A stretch of DNA of 64,000 nt from positions 1 through 64,000 of the forward strand of contig NZ_LYUZ01000147.1 in NCBI RefSeq assembly GCF_001679925.1. The letters are read 5' to 3'. The translations under genes and the position numbers were made by a program. The notes below the pieces were generated by a model, which saw only the letters and a list, made by a program, of their open reading frames with translations, did not search any database and had not been told where the DNA came from. The stretch comes from Leisingera sp. JC1 (GTDB lineage: Bacteria; Pseudomonadota; Alphaproteobacteria; Rhodobacterales; Rhodobacteraceae). Of this stretch, positions 1-7,933 are shown one piece after another. The number at the start of each line of letters is the position of its first letter. Position 1 is the stretch's first letter.

Positions 1-247
1 TTACACGACCAATGCCATTGAAGCGCTGAACTCGAAAATCCGCCGCGCGGTCCGAACCCGCGGCCATTTCCCCAGCGATGAGGCGGCGGCCAAGTTGATC
101 TATCTGGCGCTGAATGCTACCTCAGCGGAGTGGAAGCGGTCAGTGCGCGAATGGCATGCGGTGAAAAGCCAGCTCGCCATCATGTTCGAGGAACGCTTCC
201 CATTGGCGTAAGAAATGGCGCCGGGGCACAAAATTCCGCACAGTCTC
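1..247 (+). mobile_element. Right end of an IS256-family insertion sequence
   Basis: The left edge of the window holds the 3' part of an IS256 (Mutator-type) transposase, followed by about 35 bp of non-coding end. The stretch from about 220 to 247 (CACAAAATTCCGCAC then AGTCTC) looks like the right terminal inverted repeat of the element. Permease-like coding sequence starts directly after it, so the insertion boundary lies close to 247. The exact end and the target duplication cannot be fixed because the left end lies outside the window. Confidence 0.75.
2..211 (+). CDS. IS256-family transposase, C-terminal fragment
   Basis: The last 69 residues of a transposase are open from the window edge to a TAA at 209-211. 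The block beginning TTNAIEALNSKIRR, then VRTRGHFPSDEAAAKLIYLAL, is the conserved C-terminal region of IS256/Mutator transposases, and its Glu is expected to be the last residue of the DDE triad. The rest of the protein lies upstream of the window, so integrity of the whole gene is unknown. The element sits inside a polyamine transporter gene. Confidence 0.85.
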   Translation, partial: YTTNAIEALNSKIRRAVRTRGHFPSDEAAAKLIYLALNATSAEWKRSVREWHAVKSQLAIMFEERFPLA

Positions 248-703
248 GAGATTGTAACGGCGGTTGCCACGCTGATCTTCTTCAACGCGATCGGCTTCAC
301 CCGCGGCTACATGACCATTCTGGTCGCCCACATCGCCTTCTGTATACCCTTTGCCTATCTGCCAATCTCGGCCCGGATGCAGGGGATCGAAGACAGCTAT
401 GAACAGGCGGCGATGGATCTTTACGCAACCCGCAGGCAGGCCTTCACCAAGATCCTGATGCCGCTGATGGCACCGGGCATCATCTCCGGCTTCCTGCTGG
501 CCTTCATCGTCTCGCTCGACGACTTCATCATCACCAACTTCGTCAAGGGCGCGGGGGTCGAGACACTGCCAACTGCGATCTTCGGCTCGGTCAAACAGGG
601 CATCAAACCCAATATCATGGCGATCTCGACCATGCTGCTGAGCATCTCAATCGTGATGGTCACCATCAGCTACTTCGTCAGCAAATCCGACAACACAAAA
701 TGA
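248..703 (+). pseudogene. potC-like polyamine ABC permease, 5' part removed by IS insertion
   Basis: This frame encodes the C-terminal 151 residues of a PotC-type inner-membrane permease of a spermidine/putrescine-type ABC transporter. It starts at [12 protein letters not shown] and keeps the EAA-type cytoplasmic loop ([25 protein letters not shown]) that contacts the ATPase, followed by two hydrophobic segments. E. coli PotC is about 264 residues, and by eye alignment roughly the first 107 are missing. An ATG at 215 reads into the frame from within the IS end, but the product would lack the first membrane helices and is unlikely to work. potD follows after about 20 bp, so the transporter operon is broken here unless another permease copy substitutes. 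Confidence 0.8.
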
Positions 704-723
704 TCCAACCTGGAGGGAAACAC

Positions 724-1761
724 ATGAAAAACCTGCTGAAATCCAGCGCTGCGGCACTCGCGCTGAGCGTTGCAGCCAATGCAGCGGCCGCCGAGGGGAA
801 ACTGGTGCTGTACCACTGGTTCGAATACATGCCGCAGGAAGTGCTGGACAAGTTCACCGCCGAGACCGGCATCGAGGTGACTATGGACACCTACGATTCC
901 AATGAATCGATGCTGGCAACGCTGAAGGCCGGCGGCATGGGCACCTATGACCTCGCAGTGCCGGGCGACTACATGGTCAGCATCATGGCGGGTGAGGGCC
1001 TATTGGACACCATTGCCGATGGCGAGCTGGCGAACAAAGGCAACATTTCCCCGGAGTGGGCCGACCCCAGTTTTGATCCGGGCCGCGCTTCCTCGATCCC
1101 CTATCAGTGGGGGTCCACGTCCTTCGCCGTGAACCGCGATGCCTACAGCGGCGACATCCAGACCACCGATATCCTGTTCAATCCGCCGGCGGAGCTGTCG
1201 GGCAAGATCAATATGCTGGACAGCCAGGGGGAAGTGATGGCGATGGCCTCGCTGCATATGGGTATCCCGCAATGCTCCACCGACCGGGAACAACTGAAGG
1301 CGCTGAATGCGATGCTGCAGGATGCCAAGCAGCATTGGGCCTCCTTCAATTCCGACACTGCCAAGGAAGTGCTGGTGTCGGGAGATGCGGCGGTCGGGCA
1401 GATTTATGACGGTTTCGCTGCCAAGGCGCGGGAGGAAGGCGCTAATGTGGAATACGCCTATCCGACCCAGGGCTATGTTGCCTGGATGGACAATGTCGTG
1501 CTGCTGAAGGGCGCGCCGAACCGGGAAAACGCGCTGAAGTTCATGGACTTCCTGCTTATGCCGGAAAACATCGCCGCAGTCACCAACTACGCGCAGTATA
1601 ATGCTGGGGTTACCGGCGTCGCAGAGCACCTTGATCCGGCACTGGCCGCGCAGCCGGAAAAGAACCCCCATGCAAATGCGGGTGAGGGCGTGTTCATCGA
1701 GGTTTGCAACCAGGAAACCCAAGCGGTTTATGACCAGATCTGGACCAACCTGAAGAAGTAG
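724..1761 (+). CDS. potD: Periplasmic spermidine/putrescine-binding protein PotD family
   Basis: A 345-residue extracytoplasmic solute-binding protein of the PotD/PotF family, which captures polyamines in the periplasm for an ABC transporter. A Sec signal peptide is visible (MKNLLKSSAAALALSVAANAAAA), followed by KLVLYHWFEYMPQEVLDKF, typical of the mature N-terminus in this family. The ATG at 724 is chosen because GGAGGG lies 7 nt upstream; an ATG at 700 gives an unlikely extension. It directly follows the truncated permease gene, so its native partner is disrupted. Ligand specificity (spermidine, putrescine or another cation) cannot be told from sequence alone. A G+C-rich hairpin follows the stop codon. 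Confidence 0.88.
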   Translation: MKNLLKSSAAALALSVAANAAAAEGKLVLYHWFEYMPQEVLDKFTAETGIEVTMDTYDSNESMLATLKAGGMGTYDLAVPGDYMVSIMAGEGLLDTIADGELANKGNISPEWADPSFDPGRASSIPYQWGSTSFAVNRDAYSGDIQTTDILFNPPAELSGKINMLDSQGEVMAMASLHMGIPQCSTDREQLKALNAMLQDAKQHWASFNSDTAKEVLVSGDAAVGQIYDGFAAKAREEGANVEYAYPTQGYVAWMDNVVLLKGAPNRENALKFMDFLLMPENIAAVTNYAQYNAGVTGVAEHLDPALAAQPEKNPHANAGEGVFIEVCNQETQAVYDQIWTNLKK

Positions 1762-1787
1762 TGCCTCTGTTTCCTGGCAAAACTGAC

Positions 1788-1812
1788 TGCCCCGGGCGAA
1801 TTGCCCGGGGCA
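1788..1812 (+). terminator. Hairpin after potD
   Basis: Perfect 10-bp inverted repeat TGCCCCGGGC / GCCCGGGGCA with a GAATT loop, 27 bp after the potD stop. There is no clear T-run, so it may be a weak or Rho-assisted terminator or an mRNA 3' stabiliser. Confidence 0.6.
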
Positions 1813-1920
1813 TGAGCCGAAATTTCTGCCTTGAACAACCACTGTGAAAGAGTTTCCCAGACGCTTGGAAAGAGGCCGGAGCAATGTGCGGTCCTGTTTG
1901 CGATTTAAATACGACTTTAC

Positions 1921-1960
1921 AATACCTATTTTTTAATACATGAATGCGGCGTGCATGTAT
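1921..1960 (+). promoter_or_regulatory. Candidate NsrR-like operator and dyad upstream of the truncated haemoglobin
   Basis: The AT-rich stretch at 1921-1941 reads, on the minus strand, ATGTATTAAAAAATAGGTAT, which resembles the NsrR consensus half-site ATGYATT followed by AAAA. A separate dyad, ATACATG (1936-1942) and CATGTAT (1954-1960), overlaps it and reaches the ribosome-binding site GGAGGG at 1961. The match is weaker than at the two sites in front of norS. The functional assignment rests on the NO-related genes downstream. Confidence 0.35.
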
Positions 1961-1971
1961 GGAGGGTTGCC

Positions 1972-2391
1972 ATGAAGGATTCGCCGCACAAGCAGCCTTG
2001 GATATTCGAGGTGTCAGCCGATGAGATTGCCTTGCTTGTAGCCCGTTTTTATTCCCGGGTTCGCGCGGATGCTGTGCTGGGGCCGGTGTTCAATGCCGCG
2101 GTCACCGACTGGCCGGAGCATGAGGCGCGCATTGCTGCCTTCTGGCGCGGGGCGATCCTGCGCGAACCGGGGTATGCAGGCAATCCGATGCAGGTTCATC
2201 TGGCCAATCCGGAGATCCGGCCGGAGCATTTCCCGGTCTGGCTGGCCTTGTTCCGCGACACCGCGGAGCGGGAGCTGAGTCCGGAGACGGCCCAGGCCTT
2301 TGCCGCCTTGGCCGACCGGATCGGCAAGGGGCTGTCCTACGGGCTGGAAAATTTCCAGCGCGAAGCGGATGTGCCGCCGGTGCTTTCGTGA
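1972..2391 (+). CDS. Group III truncated haemoglobin
   Basis: A 139-residue globin of the truncated group III (P) class. The pattern AAFWRGAILREPGYAG, then MQVHLANPEIRPEHFPVWLALF, is characteristic; the His of EHFPVWL is the expected proximal haem ligand. Group III globins are linked to NO and microaerobic growth in bacteria such as Campylobacter, but their exact reaction varies. ATG 1972 is preceded by GGAGGG at 1961-1966. It is the first gene of a same-strand run with a DUF2189 protein and ccoNOQP, with gaps of only 73 and 53 bp. This suggests joint expression and a role in NO or oxygen-limited metabolism. An upstream AT-rich palindromic region may bind NsrR. Confidence 0.85.
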   Translation: MKDSPHKQPWIFEVSADEIALLVARFYSRVRADAVLGPVFNAAVTDWPEHEARIAAFWRGAILREPGYAGNPMQVHLANPEIRPEHFPVWLALFRDTAERELSPETAQAFAALADRIGKGLSYGLENFQREADVPPVLS

Positions 2392-2464
2392 CTTGGATGG
2401 CAGAGGCGGTGTGTGGAGTGTGCTATGCTGGCGGCACAGGCCGCAAGTGCGGGGGATAGCAGAC

Positions 2465-3211
2465 ATGCCTGATCCACTTTACTCCAAGGCCCGGATCATT
2501 GCAGAGCCGCCCGTCCGTGTTGTGCGGCGCTGGCTGGCGGCGGGCTGGGCCGACCTGCGCCGCAATCCCGGATATTCACTGAGTTACGGCGGCGCGCTGG
2601 TGCTGTTGGGCTGGTTGGCGGTCTGGCTGCTGTCCGCCACAGGCACCGGCTGGATGCTCTTGCCGCTGCTGGCGGGTGGGGTGCTGGTGGGGCCGGTGGC
2701 CACGGTTGGCCTTTATGCGGTGGCCCGCGGGCGGCGCGAGGTGGCCTCGAAAGGTCAGATCGCACTGGTGGGCGCGATCCTGATGGTGTTTGCCCTGACC
2801 TGGATCCGGGCCGCGACGGTGCTGTTCGCCATCGTCTATGGCCTCAGGCCATTTGCCGGTTTCGTAGAGACGCTGGTGCTGATGATCAGCACCCCGGCGG
2901 GCTGGATGCTGCTGATTTCCGGGTCCTTGACCGGCGGGCTTTTTGCGGCACTGGGGTTTGCGGTCTCGGCCTTCTCCTTGCCGATGCTGGTGGAGCGGCG
3001 GATCGACGGATTCTCTGCCATGGGGCTGAGCTTCAACGCCGCCACGCATAATTTCCGGCTGTCGGTCTGGTGGGGGGCGGCGATCACCCTGCTGACCGGG
3101 CTGGGAGTGCTGACCGGGCTGCTGGGGCTTGCGGTGATCTTTCCGCTGCTGGGCTATGCGACCTGGCATGCTTATGCGGATCTGTTTCATGGAGGCGGTG
3201 ATGAAAGTTGA
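2465..3211 (+). CDS. DUF2189 integral membrane protein
   Basis: A 248-residue membrane protein with about six hydrophobic segments after a short cytoplasmic N-terminus (VRVVRRWLAAGWADLRRNPGYSLSYG). This layout and the closing FPLLGYATWHAYADLF match the DUF2189 family. The function is not established, but DUF2189 genes are often found beside haem-copper oxidase genes. Here it lies between a truncated haemoglobin and ccoN on the same strand, which fits an accessory role in the cbb3 or NO-responsive respiratory unit. ATG 2465 opens the conserved N-terminus; the open frame extends upstream without support. Confidence 0.8.
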   Translation: MPDPLYSKARIIAEPPVRVVRRWLAAGWADLRRNPGYSLSYGGALVLLGWLAVWLLSATGTGWMLLPLLAGGVLVGPVATVGLYAVARGRREVASKGQIALVGAILMVFALTWIRAATVLFAIVYGLRPFAGFVETLVLMISTPAGWMLLISGSLTGGLFAALGFAVSAFSLPMLVERRIDGFSAMGLSFNAATHNFRLSVWWGAAITLLTGLGVLTGLLGLAVIFPLLGYATWHAYADLFHGGGDES

Positions 3212-3264
3212 CGGCTGGCGCCGGGGAAGCCCGGAGAGATGCCCCATGCTGATGGAGGCCTGTG

Positions 3265-4887
3265 ATGCAGCGTAGAGTTCCGCTCGAAGAAACCGCTATC
3301 CTGTGCGCCCTTTGCCTGGTGCTGCTGGGCGGGCTGGCGATCCTGGGCTGGGGTGTGCCGGTGGCCTATGTTCTGCATGGCTGGCTGATTGCACTGGCGG
3401 CGGGATGGGGCCTTATGTGGATGCTGAACCGGCTGGGCGAAACCCCGGCAAAGGTGCCGCTTGCCTATAACGACCGGGTGATCCGCTTTGGCGTGGTTGC
3501 GGCGCTGATCTGGGCCATCATCGGCTTTGCGGTGGGCGACATCCTGGCCTGGCAACTGGCCTTCCCGGCGCTGAACGGCGATATGGCCTGGACCAACTTC
3601 GGGCGCCTGCGGCCGGTGCATACCTCCGGCGTGATCTTCGGCTTTGGCGGCAACGCGCTGATTGCCACCTCGTTTTATGTGGTGCAGCGGACCTCAAGGG
3701 CACGGCTGGCGAGCGAGACCCTGCCGTGGCTGGTGTTCTGGGGCTATAACCTGTTCCTGGTGCTGGCGGCCTCGGGCTATCCGCTGGGCATCACCCAGTC
3801 CAAGGAATACGCGGAGCCGGAATGGTATGCGGATCTGCTGCTGCTGGTGGTCTGGGTCGGCTATCTGGCGCTGTACCTGAAAACGCTGGCCCGGCGGGCG
3901 GAGCCGCATATCTATGTCGCCAACTGGTATTACCTGGCCTTTATTGTGGTGATTGCGATGCTGCACACGGTGAACAACCTGTCGGTGCCGGTCTCGATCG
4001 CCTACCCCAAGAGCTATTCGCTGTTTGCGGGCACCCAGGATGCGATGACGCAGTGGTGGTACGGGCATAATGCGGTGGGCTTCCTGCTGACCGCCGGCTT
4101 CCTCGGGATGCTCTATTACTTCCTGCCCAAGGCGGTGAACCGGCCGGTCTATTCCTACCGGATGTCGATAGTCGGCTTCTGGGGGATCACCTTCCTGTAC
4201 CTGTGGGCCGGCTCGCACCATCTGCATTACACGGCGCTGCCGGACTGGGTGCAGTACCTGGGCATGACCATGTCGATCATCCTGCTGGTGCCGAGCTGGG
4301 CCTCGGTCTTCAACGGCATCCTGACCATCAACGGCGCCTGGGACAAGGTGCGCACCGACCCGGCAGTGCGGTTCATGATGGTGGCGGTGCTGTTCTACGG
4401 GCTGGCGACGTTTGAGGGGTCCTTCATGGCGATCCGCCCGGTGAATTCGCTGAGCCATTACACTGACTGGACGGTGGGCCATGTGCATGCAGGCGCGTTG
4501 GGCTGGGTTGCCTTCATCACCTTCGGGGCGATGTACAAGATGGTGCCGTGGGTGTGGAAGCGCGAGGGCGTCTATTCCTTGAAGCTGGAGGCCTGGCACT
4601 TCTGGCTCGCCCTGTCCGGCACGCTGATTTACGTCGGCGCAATGTGGAACAGCGGCATTACTCAGTCGCTGATGTGGCAGACCTATGATGCCGATGGCGC
4701 TTTCCTCTACTCCTTCCTCGACAGCGTAGTGGAGATGCACCCCTATTACGCCGCGCGCGCGGTTGGCGGGCTGCTATATCTGATCGGCGGCTGTATCGGT
4801 GCCTACAACATCTGGATGACGGTGAGCGGGCCGAAGAAGGCCCAAACCCGGCAAGCGGGGCCAATCCCCCGGCAGCCTGCGGAGTGA
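3265..4887 (+). CDS. ccoN: cbb3-type cytochrome c oxidase subunit I
   Basis: The 540-residue catalytic subunit of a C-type haem-copper oxidase, an inner-membrane proton-pumping terminal oxidase of high O2 affinity that can also reduce NO slowly. Expected metal ligands are visible in order: low-spin haem His in [15 protein letters not shown], CuB His in [10 protein letters not shown], the His pair in [12 protein letters not shown], and the helix X motif [12 protein letters not shown]. About 12 transmembrane segments are expected. ATG 3265 is preferred over GTG 3262 because GGAGG lies at 3254-3258. It heads ccoN-O-Q-P. No ccoGHIS assembly genes are nearby, so this is probably a second cbb3 copy relying on maturation genes elsewhere. 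Confidence 0.95.
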   Translation: MQRRVPLEETAILCALCLVLLGGLAILGWGVPVAYVLHGWLIALAAGWGLMWMLNRLGETPAKVPLAYNDRVIRFGVVAALIWAIIGFAVGDILAWQLAFPALNGDMAWTNFGRLRPVHTSGVIFGFGGNALIATSFYVVQRTSRARLASETLPWLVFWGYNLFLVLAASGYPLGITQSKEYAEPEWYADLLLLVVWVGYLALYLKTLARRAEPHIYVANWYYLAFIVVIAMLHTVNNLSVPVSIAYPKSYSLFAGTQDAMTQWWYGHNAVGFLLTAGFLGMLYYFLPKAVNRPVYSYRMSIVGFWGITFLYLWAGSHHLHYTALPDWVQYLGMTMSIILLVPSWASVFNGILTINGAWDKVRTDPAVRFMMVAVLFYGLATFEGSFMAIRPVNSLSHYTDWTVGHVHAGALGWVAFITFGAMYKMVPWVWKREGVYSLKLEAWHFWLALSGTLIYVGAMWNSGITQSLMWQTYDADGAFLYSFLDSVVEMHPYYAARAVGGLLYLIGGCIGAYNIWMTVSGPKKAQTRQAGPIPRQPAE

Positions 4888-4893
4888 TCAGCC

Positions 4894-5625
4894 ATGAGCA
4901 CACAGCATCAGAAGCTTGAACGGAATTCTATCGGCTTTGCCCTGGCAATCCTGATGGTGGCCTCGATCGGCGGCCTTGTCGAGATCGCGCCGCTGTTCAC
5001 CATCGAGAACATGGTGGAGAAGGTGGAGGGGATGCGCCCCTATACGCCGCTGGAGCTGGCCGGGCGTGACATCTATGTGCGCGAGGGCTGTTATGCCTGC
5101 CACAGCCAGATGATCCGCACCTTGCGGTCCGATGTGGAGCGCTACGGGCACTACAGCCTGGCGGCCGAAAGTATGTATGACCATCCGTTCCAATGGGGTT
5201 CGAAACGCACCGGGCCGGATCTGGCGCGGATCGGCGGCAAGTATTCGGATGCCTGGCACGTTGCGCATCTGGAGGCCCCGCGGGAGTTTGTGGAAGGCTC
5301 GGTGATGCCGGGCTATGCCTTCCTGTCGGACACGCGGCTGGCAACCGGCCATTTGCCCGCGGCACTGAAGGCGCCGAGCCGGGCAGGGGTGCCCTATAGC
5401 AGAGCGCAGATCGAAAACGCAGAGAAGGACGCGGTCTGGCAGGCGGATTTCGAGCAGAACTACGAAAGCGAGCTGCAGGAGAGCTATGGCGCAAAGGTGC
5501 AGGTGCGCGATTTCGACGGTCAGCCCGGGCGGCTGACGGAAATGGATGCGCTGGTCGCCTATCTGCAGATGCTGGGTACGCTTGCCGACCTGGACACGCT
5601 GGACCCGGAGGAGGTGAACCGATGA
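4894..5625 (+). CDS. ccoO: cbb3-type cytochrome c oxidase subunit II (monohaem cytochrome c)
   Basis: A 243-residue protein with one N-terminal membrane anchor (about residues 12-32) and a periplasmic cytochrome c domain. The haem-binding motif CYACH is at about residues 68-72, and the axial Met is probably in EGSVMPGYAFL. It passes electrons between CcoP and CcoN. It starts 6 nt after ccoN and its stop codon overlaps the ccoQ start (ATGA), the usual tight coupling of this operon. Confidence 0.94.
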   Translation: MSTQHQKLERNSIGFALAILMVASIGGLVEIAPLFTIENMVEKVEGMRPYTPLELAGRDIYVREGCYACHSQMIRTLRSDVERYGHYSLAAESMYDHPFQWGSKRTGPDLARIGGKYSDAWHVAHLEAPREFVEGSVMPGYAFLSDTRLATGHLPAALKAPSRAGVPYSRAQIENAEKDAVWQADFEQNYESELQESYGAKVQVRDFDGQPGRLTEMDALVAYLQMLGTLADLDTLDPEEVNR

Positions 5626-5789
5626 CCCATGACGCCGTTCTTGTGTTCTCCAAGACCTGGGGGGCGGTTTACCTGCTGGTGGTGTTCCTGGCGGCGGTGC
5701 TTTGGACCTACTGGCCGTCGCGGCGTCGGATCTACGACGATGCCGCGCAATCCCCGCTGGACGGGCGGGAGGACCAGCCATGGCAGTGA
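5622..5789 (+). CDS. ccoQ: cbb3 oxidase small subunit CcoQ-like
   Basis: A 55-residue protein with one membrane helix (about TWGAVYLLVVFLAAVLWTYW) followed by a charged tail (PSRRRIYDDAAQ). This matches CcoQ/FixQ in size, topology and position between ccoO and ccoP. CcoQ stabilises the oxidase complex. The start overlaps the ccoO stop by 4 nt and the end overlaps the ccoP start by 10 nt. The RRRIYDDAA-type tail after the helix is the most family-specific part. Confidence 0.88.
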   Translation: MTHDAVLVFSKTWGAVYLLVVFLAAVLWTYWPSRRRIYDDAAQSPLDGREDQPWQ

Positions 5790-6652
5790 AGGAAAAGGAC
5801 CCGGTTTCGGGCACTGAGCTGACCGGCCACGAGTGGGACGGGATCAAGGAAATGGACACGCCTGTGCCCTGGGCCTCCCGCTGGGCGCTGTGGATCAGTA
5901 TTGCGGTATCGGTGCTGTTCTGGCTGCTGTACCCGTCGTTTCCGCTGGTCACCGGCTATGCCAAGGGGCTACTGGGCTATTCCACGCGGGCGGAGGTGGC
6001 GGCTGCGGTGGATCAGGCGGAGGCGGAACGGGCGCAGGCCTTTGCACCGTTCCAGTCCGCGGATATTGCAGCACTTGCGGCGGACCCGGCGCTTGAGGCG
6101 CGCTATGGCCAGGCGATTGGCAAACTTTATGCCGACAACTGCGCCGCCTGCCACACGGCGGAGCTGACGGGTCAGACCGGATTCCCCGATTTGACAGACG
6201 GGCATTGGCTGTGGTCCGGCAGCCCGGAGGAGATTGAGTACAGCATCCGTTTTGGCATCAACGCGGCCCATGACGACACCCGCAGCGCCCAGATGCTGGC
6301 CTTTGGCGCCGACGGGATGCTGGACAAGGCGCAGGTCAAGGAGGCAGTGGAATTTGTTCTGTCGCTTTCGGGGCAGGCGCATGACGCGGATTTGGCTGAA
6401 GCGGGCAGGATGGTGTTTGAGGACAACTGCGCTGCCTGCCACGGCGATGATGGGCGCGGCGGGCTGGAGAACGGCGCGCCGGATCTTGGGGATGGCCAGT
6501 GGATCTATGGCGGCAGCCGTGACGACGTCTACCGCAGTGTCTACTATGGCCGAATGGGCGTCATGCCCGCATGGGAGGGCAGGTTGAGCGATGCCCAAAT
6601 CCGTATGCTGACACTTTATGTGCTGTGGAATGGCAATGATGCCGCCGACTGA
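5780..6652 (+). CDS. ccoP: cbb3-type cytochrome c oxidase subunit III (dihaem cytochrome c)
   Basis: A 290-residue membrane-anchored dihaem cytochrome c that accepts electrons for the cbb3 oxidase. The N-terminal TGHEWDGIKEMDTPVPWA segment is a CcoP signature. One or two membrane segments follow (about residues 34-60), then two cytochrome domains with CAACHTAEL and CAACHGDDGRG haem motifs. ATG 5780 lies within the end of ccoQ. A longer in-frame extension to 5702 overlaps ccoQ fully and is not supported. Confidence 0.94.
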   Translation: MAVKEKDPVSGTELTGHEWDGIKEMDTPVPWASRWALWISIAVSVLFWLLYPSFPLVTGYAKGLLGYSTRAEVAAAVDQAEAERAQAFAPFQSADIAALAADPALEARYGQAIGKLYADNCAACHTAELTGQTGFPDLTDGHWLWSGSPEEIEYSIRFGINAAHDDTRSAQMLAFGADGMLDKAQVKEAVEFVLSLSGQAHDADLAEAGRMVFEDNCAACHGDDGRGGLENGAPDLGDGQWIYGGSRDDVYRSVYYGRMGVMPAWEGRLSDAQIRMLTLYVLWNGNDAAD

Positions 6653-6818
6653 GAATAAAACGCCAGAGGAAAACCCGCGTTTCCGCAGGTCAATGTACCT
6701 GCTGATACTGGCGCTGCTGACAGGCTACGCCGGGTTCAAGGCCTGGCATCTGTCGGTGGCGTTTGAAGCCTGGAACGGGCAGGTGCTGGAGGGTACGGTT
6801 TCCGGCGCTGCCAAGTGA
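6636..6818 (+). CDS. Small single-pass membrane protein at the end of ccoNOQP
   Basis: A 60-residue open frame overlapping the ccoP 3' end. It has a proline- and charge-rich N-terminus, one hydrophobic helix (MYLLILALLTGYAGFKAW) and a short tail ending EGTVSGAAK. It does not look like CcoS or CcoH. Position and topology suggest an extra small subunit or assembly factor of this cbb3 oxidase, which is inference. Start choice among three close ATGs (6630, 6636, 6639) is uncertain. It converges with nsrR. Confidence 0.55.
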   Translation: MMPPTENKTPEENPRFRRSMYLLILALLTGYAGFKAWHLSVAFEAWNGQVLEGTVSGAAK

Positions 6819-6859
6819 GGAGCGGCTGAAGCGGCCGAGGCCGGGCATGCGGTCGAAGC

Positions 6860-7315
6860 CTATTTCAAGGCTTGTTCCGCCTCCAACGCCCGGATCAGGT
6901 TCCTCATGCCGCGGTTGCCCACCAGCACGTCCTGCAAGGTCTTGCTGTCGAGCGCGGCAAAGAACGCCTCCTGGGCCTCGTTGAGAATCGGCAGCAAGCC
7001 GCAGGCTGGGGTCATGACGCAGCAGCCTCCGTCCTCTTTCATGCACTCCACCAGCGGCGTGCCGTGTTCGGATTTCCGCAGCAGCCCGCCGATGGAGATC
7101 GCCTCTGGCGACACGGCCAGGCGCATGCCGCCGTTACGGCCGCGGACTGATTCCACATAACCCTCGTGGGTCAGCCACTGGGAAATCTTGGCCAGGTGGT
7201 TGAAAGGCAACTGCTGCATCCCGGCAATTTCGCGAGTGGTCATCAGCCCGTCCTCGTGGGTGGCGAGGTGGATCAGGATGCGCAGGGCGTAATCGGAAAA
7301 CTTGGTGATCTGCAT
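6860..7315 (-). CDS. nsrR: NO-sensing Rrf2-family repressor NsrR
   Basis: A 151-residue Rrf2-family regulator. The N-terminal winged helix begins MQITKFSDYALRILIHLA; Asp8 and a C-terminal cysteine cluster (C91, C98/C99, C105, in VECMKEDGGCCVMTPACGL) match the [4Fe-4S] ligands of NsrR. Nitrosylation of the cluster releases the protein from DNA. NsrR is preferred over IscR or RirA because of the cysteine spacing and the ACGL..L.EA.EAFF.ALD block. The gene is divergent from norS; the shared 108-bp region holds two near-identical 23-bp operator-like sites, implying control of norS and probably of itself. An extra adjacent cysteine (C98 and C99) is unusual. Confidence 0.9.
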   Translation of the reverse strand: MQITKFSDYALRILIHLATHEDGLMTTREIAGMQQLPFNHLAKISQWLTHEGYVESVRGRNGGMRLAVSPEAISIGGLLRKSEHGTPLVECMKEDGGCCVMTPACGLLPILNEAQEAFFAALDSKTLQDVLVGNRGMRNLIRALEAEQALK

Positions 7316-7334
7316 AAGCGTTCATCCCATAATT

Positions 7335-7357
7335 AATATGCATTGAAAAGACGTATT
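7335..7357 (+). promoter_or_regulatory. NsrR operator-like site 1
   Basis: A 23-bp site beginning AATATGCATTGAAAA and ending GACGTATT. It differs from site 2 (7386-7408) at only 4 of 23 positions and fits the NsrR consensus, which is an ATGCATT half-site, AAAA, then an inverted half-site. It lies immediately upstream of the -35 element of the norS promoter. Confidence 0.7.
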
Positions 7358-7360
7358 TTG

Positions 7361-7388
7361 TTGACACGCATTTGCGGTGTCCAATAAT
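7361..7388 (+). promoter_or_regulatory. Predicted sigma-70 promoter of norSY
   Basis: Consensus TTGACA at 7361-7366 and AATAAT at 7383-7388, spaced 16 bp, 35 bp before the norS start codon. Operator-like site 2 overlaps the -10 element, which fits repression by blocking RNA polymerase. Confidence 0.65.
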
Positions 7389-7408
7389 AGGCATTCAAAA
7401 TACTTATT
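7386..7408 (+). promoter_or_regulatory. NsrR operator-like site 2
   Basis: A 23-bp site starting AATAGGCATTCAAAA and ending TACTTATT, 51 bp downstream of site 1 (start to start, about five helical turns). It overlaps the predicted -10 box and transcription start of norS. The ribosome-binding site GGAGG follows at 7413-7417. Confidence 0.7.
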
Positions 7409-7423
7409 AAATGGAGGCAGCGC

Positions 7424-7933
7424 ATGCAGCCAGTTGTTCTATTAATCTCGCTGATCCTGATGGCGGCGCTGTCAGCGGTCTTTGTTCTGGCGGTGAGGGC
7501 TGCGCGCGACCCGGCGCCGGGTCCGGGCGCCAACGCAAAACGCACCGGGCTGATCTGGGCGATGACAATTGCGGGTGTGATTGTCTCCGTTGCCTCGCTG
7601 CGGGAGTGGCCGCACGCGCTGGCCAGCACCGGTGATGCGCTGGAGGTGAATGTCAGCGGCGGCCAGTGGTGGTGGGACATCGACACCACGGAAATCCCGG
7701 CTGGCAAGCCGGTCAATTTCAACGTCACCACCGAGGACGTGACCCACGGGATGGGCATCTATGACAGCAGCCTTACGCTGCTGACCCAGGTGCAGGCGAT
7801 CCCCGGCTACACCACGCAGATCACCTATACGTTCGAGGAACCGGGCAGCTACCAGGTCCTGTGCATGGAGTTCTGCGGGGTGGCGCATCATGACATGGTC
7901 AATGAATTCGAAGTTGTAGCGGCGGAGGAGTAA
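7424..7933 (+). CDS. norS: sNOR-type nitric oxide reductase, CuA subunit
   Basis: A 169-residue CoxB-like subunit II with two N-terminal membrane helices (about residues 4-25 and 42-60) and a periplasmic cupredoxin domain. The CuA ligands are complete: H108, C147, E149, C151, H155 and M158, in CMEFCGVAHHDM. It would accept electrons from a cytochrome c and pass them to NorY. It is shorter than typical CoxB. Together with the next three genes it reproduces the norSY-senC-orf1 order known from Nitrosomonas. GGAGG lies 6 nt before the ATG. Expression is probably NsrR-controlled. Confidence 0.85.
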   Translation: MQPVVLLISLILMAALSAVFVLAVRAARDPAPGPGANAKRTGLIWAMTIAGVIVSVASLREWPHALASTGDALEVNVSGGQWWWDIDTTEIPAGKPVNFNVTTEDVTHGMGIYDSSLTLLTQVQAIPGYTTQITYTFEEPGSYQVLCMEFCGVAHHDMVNEFEVVAAEE

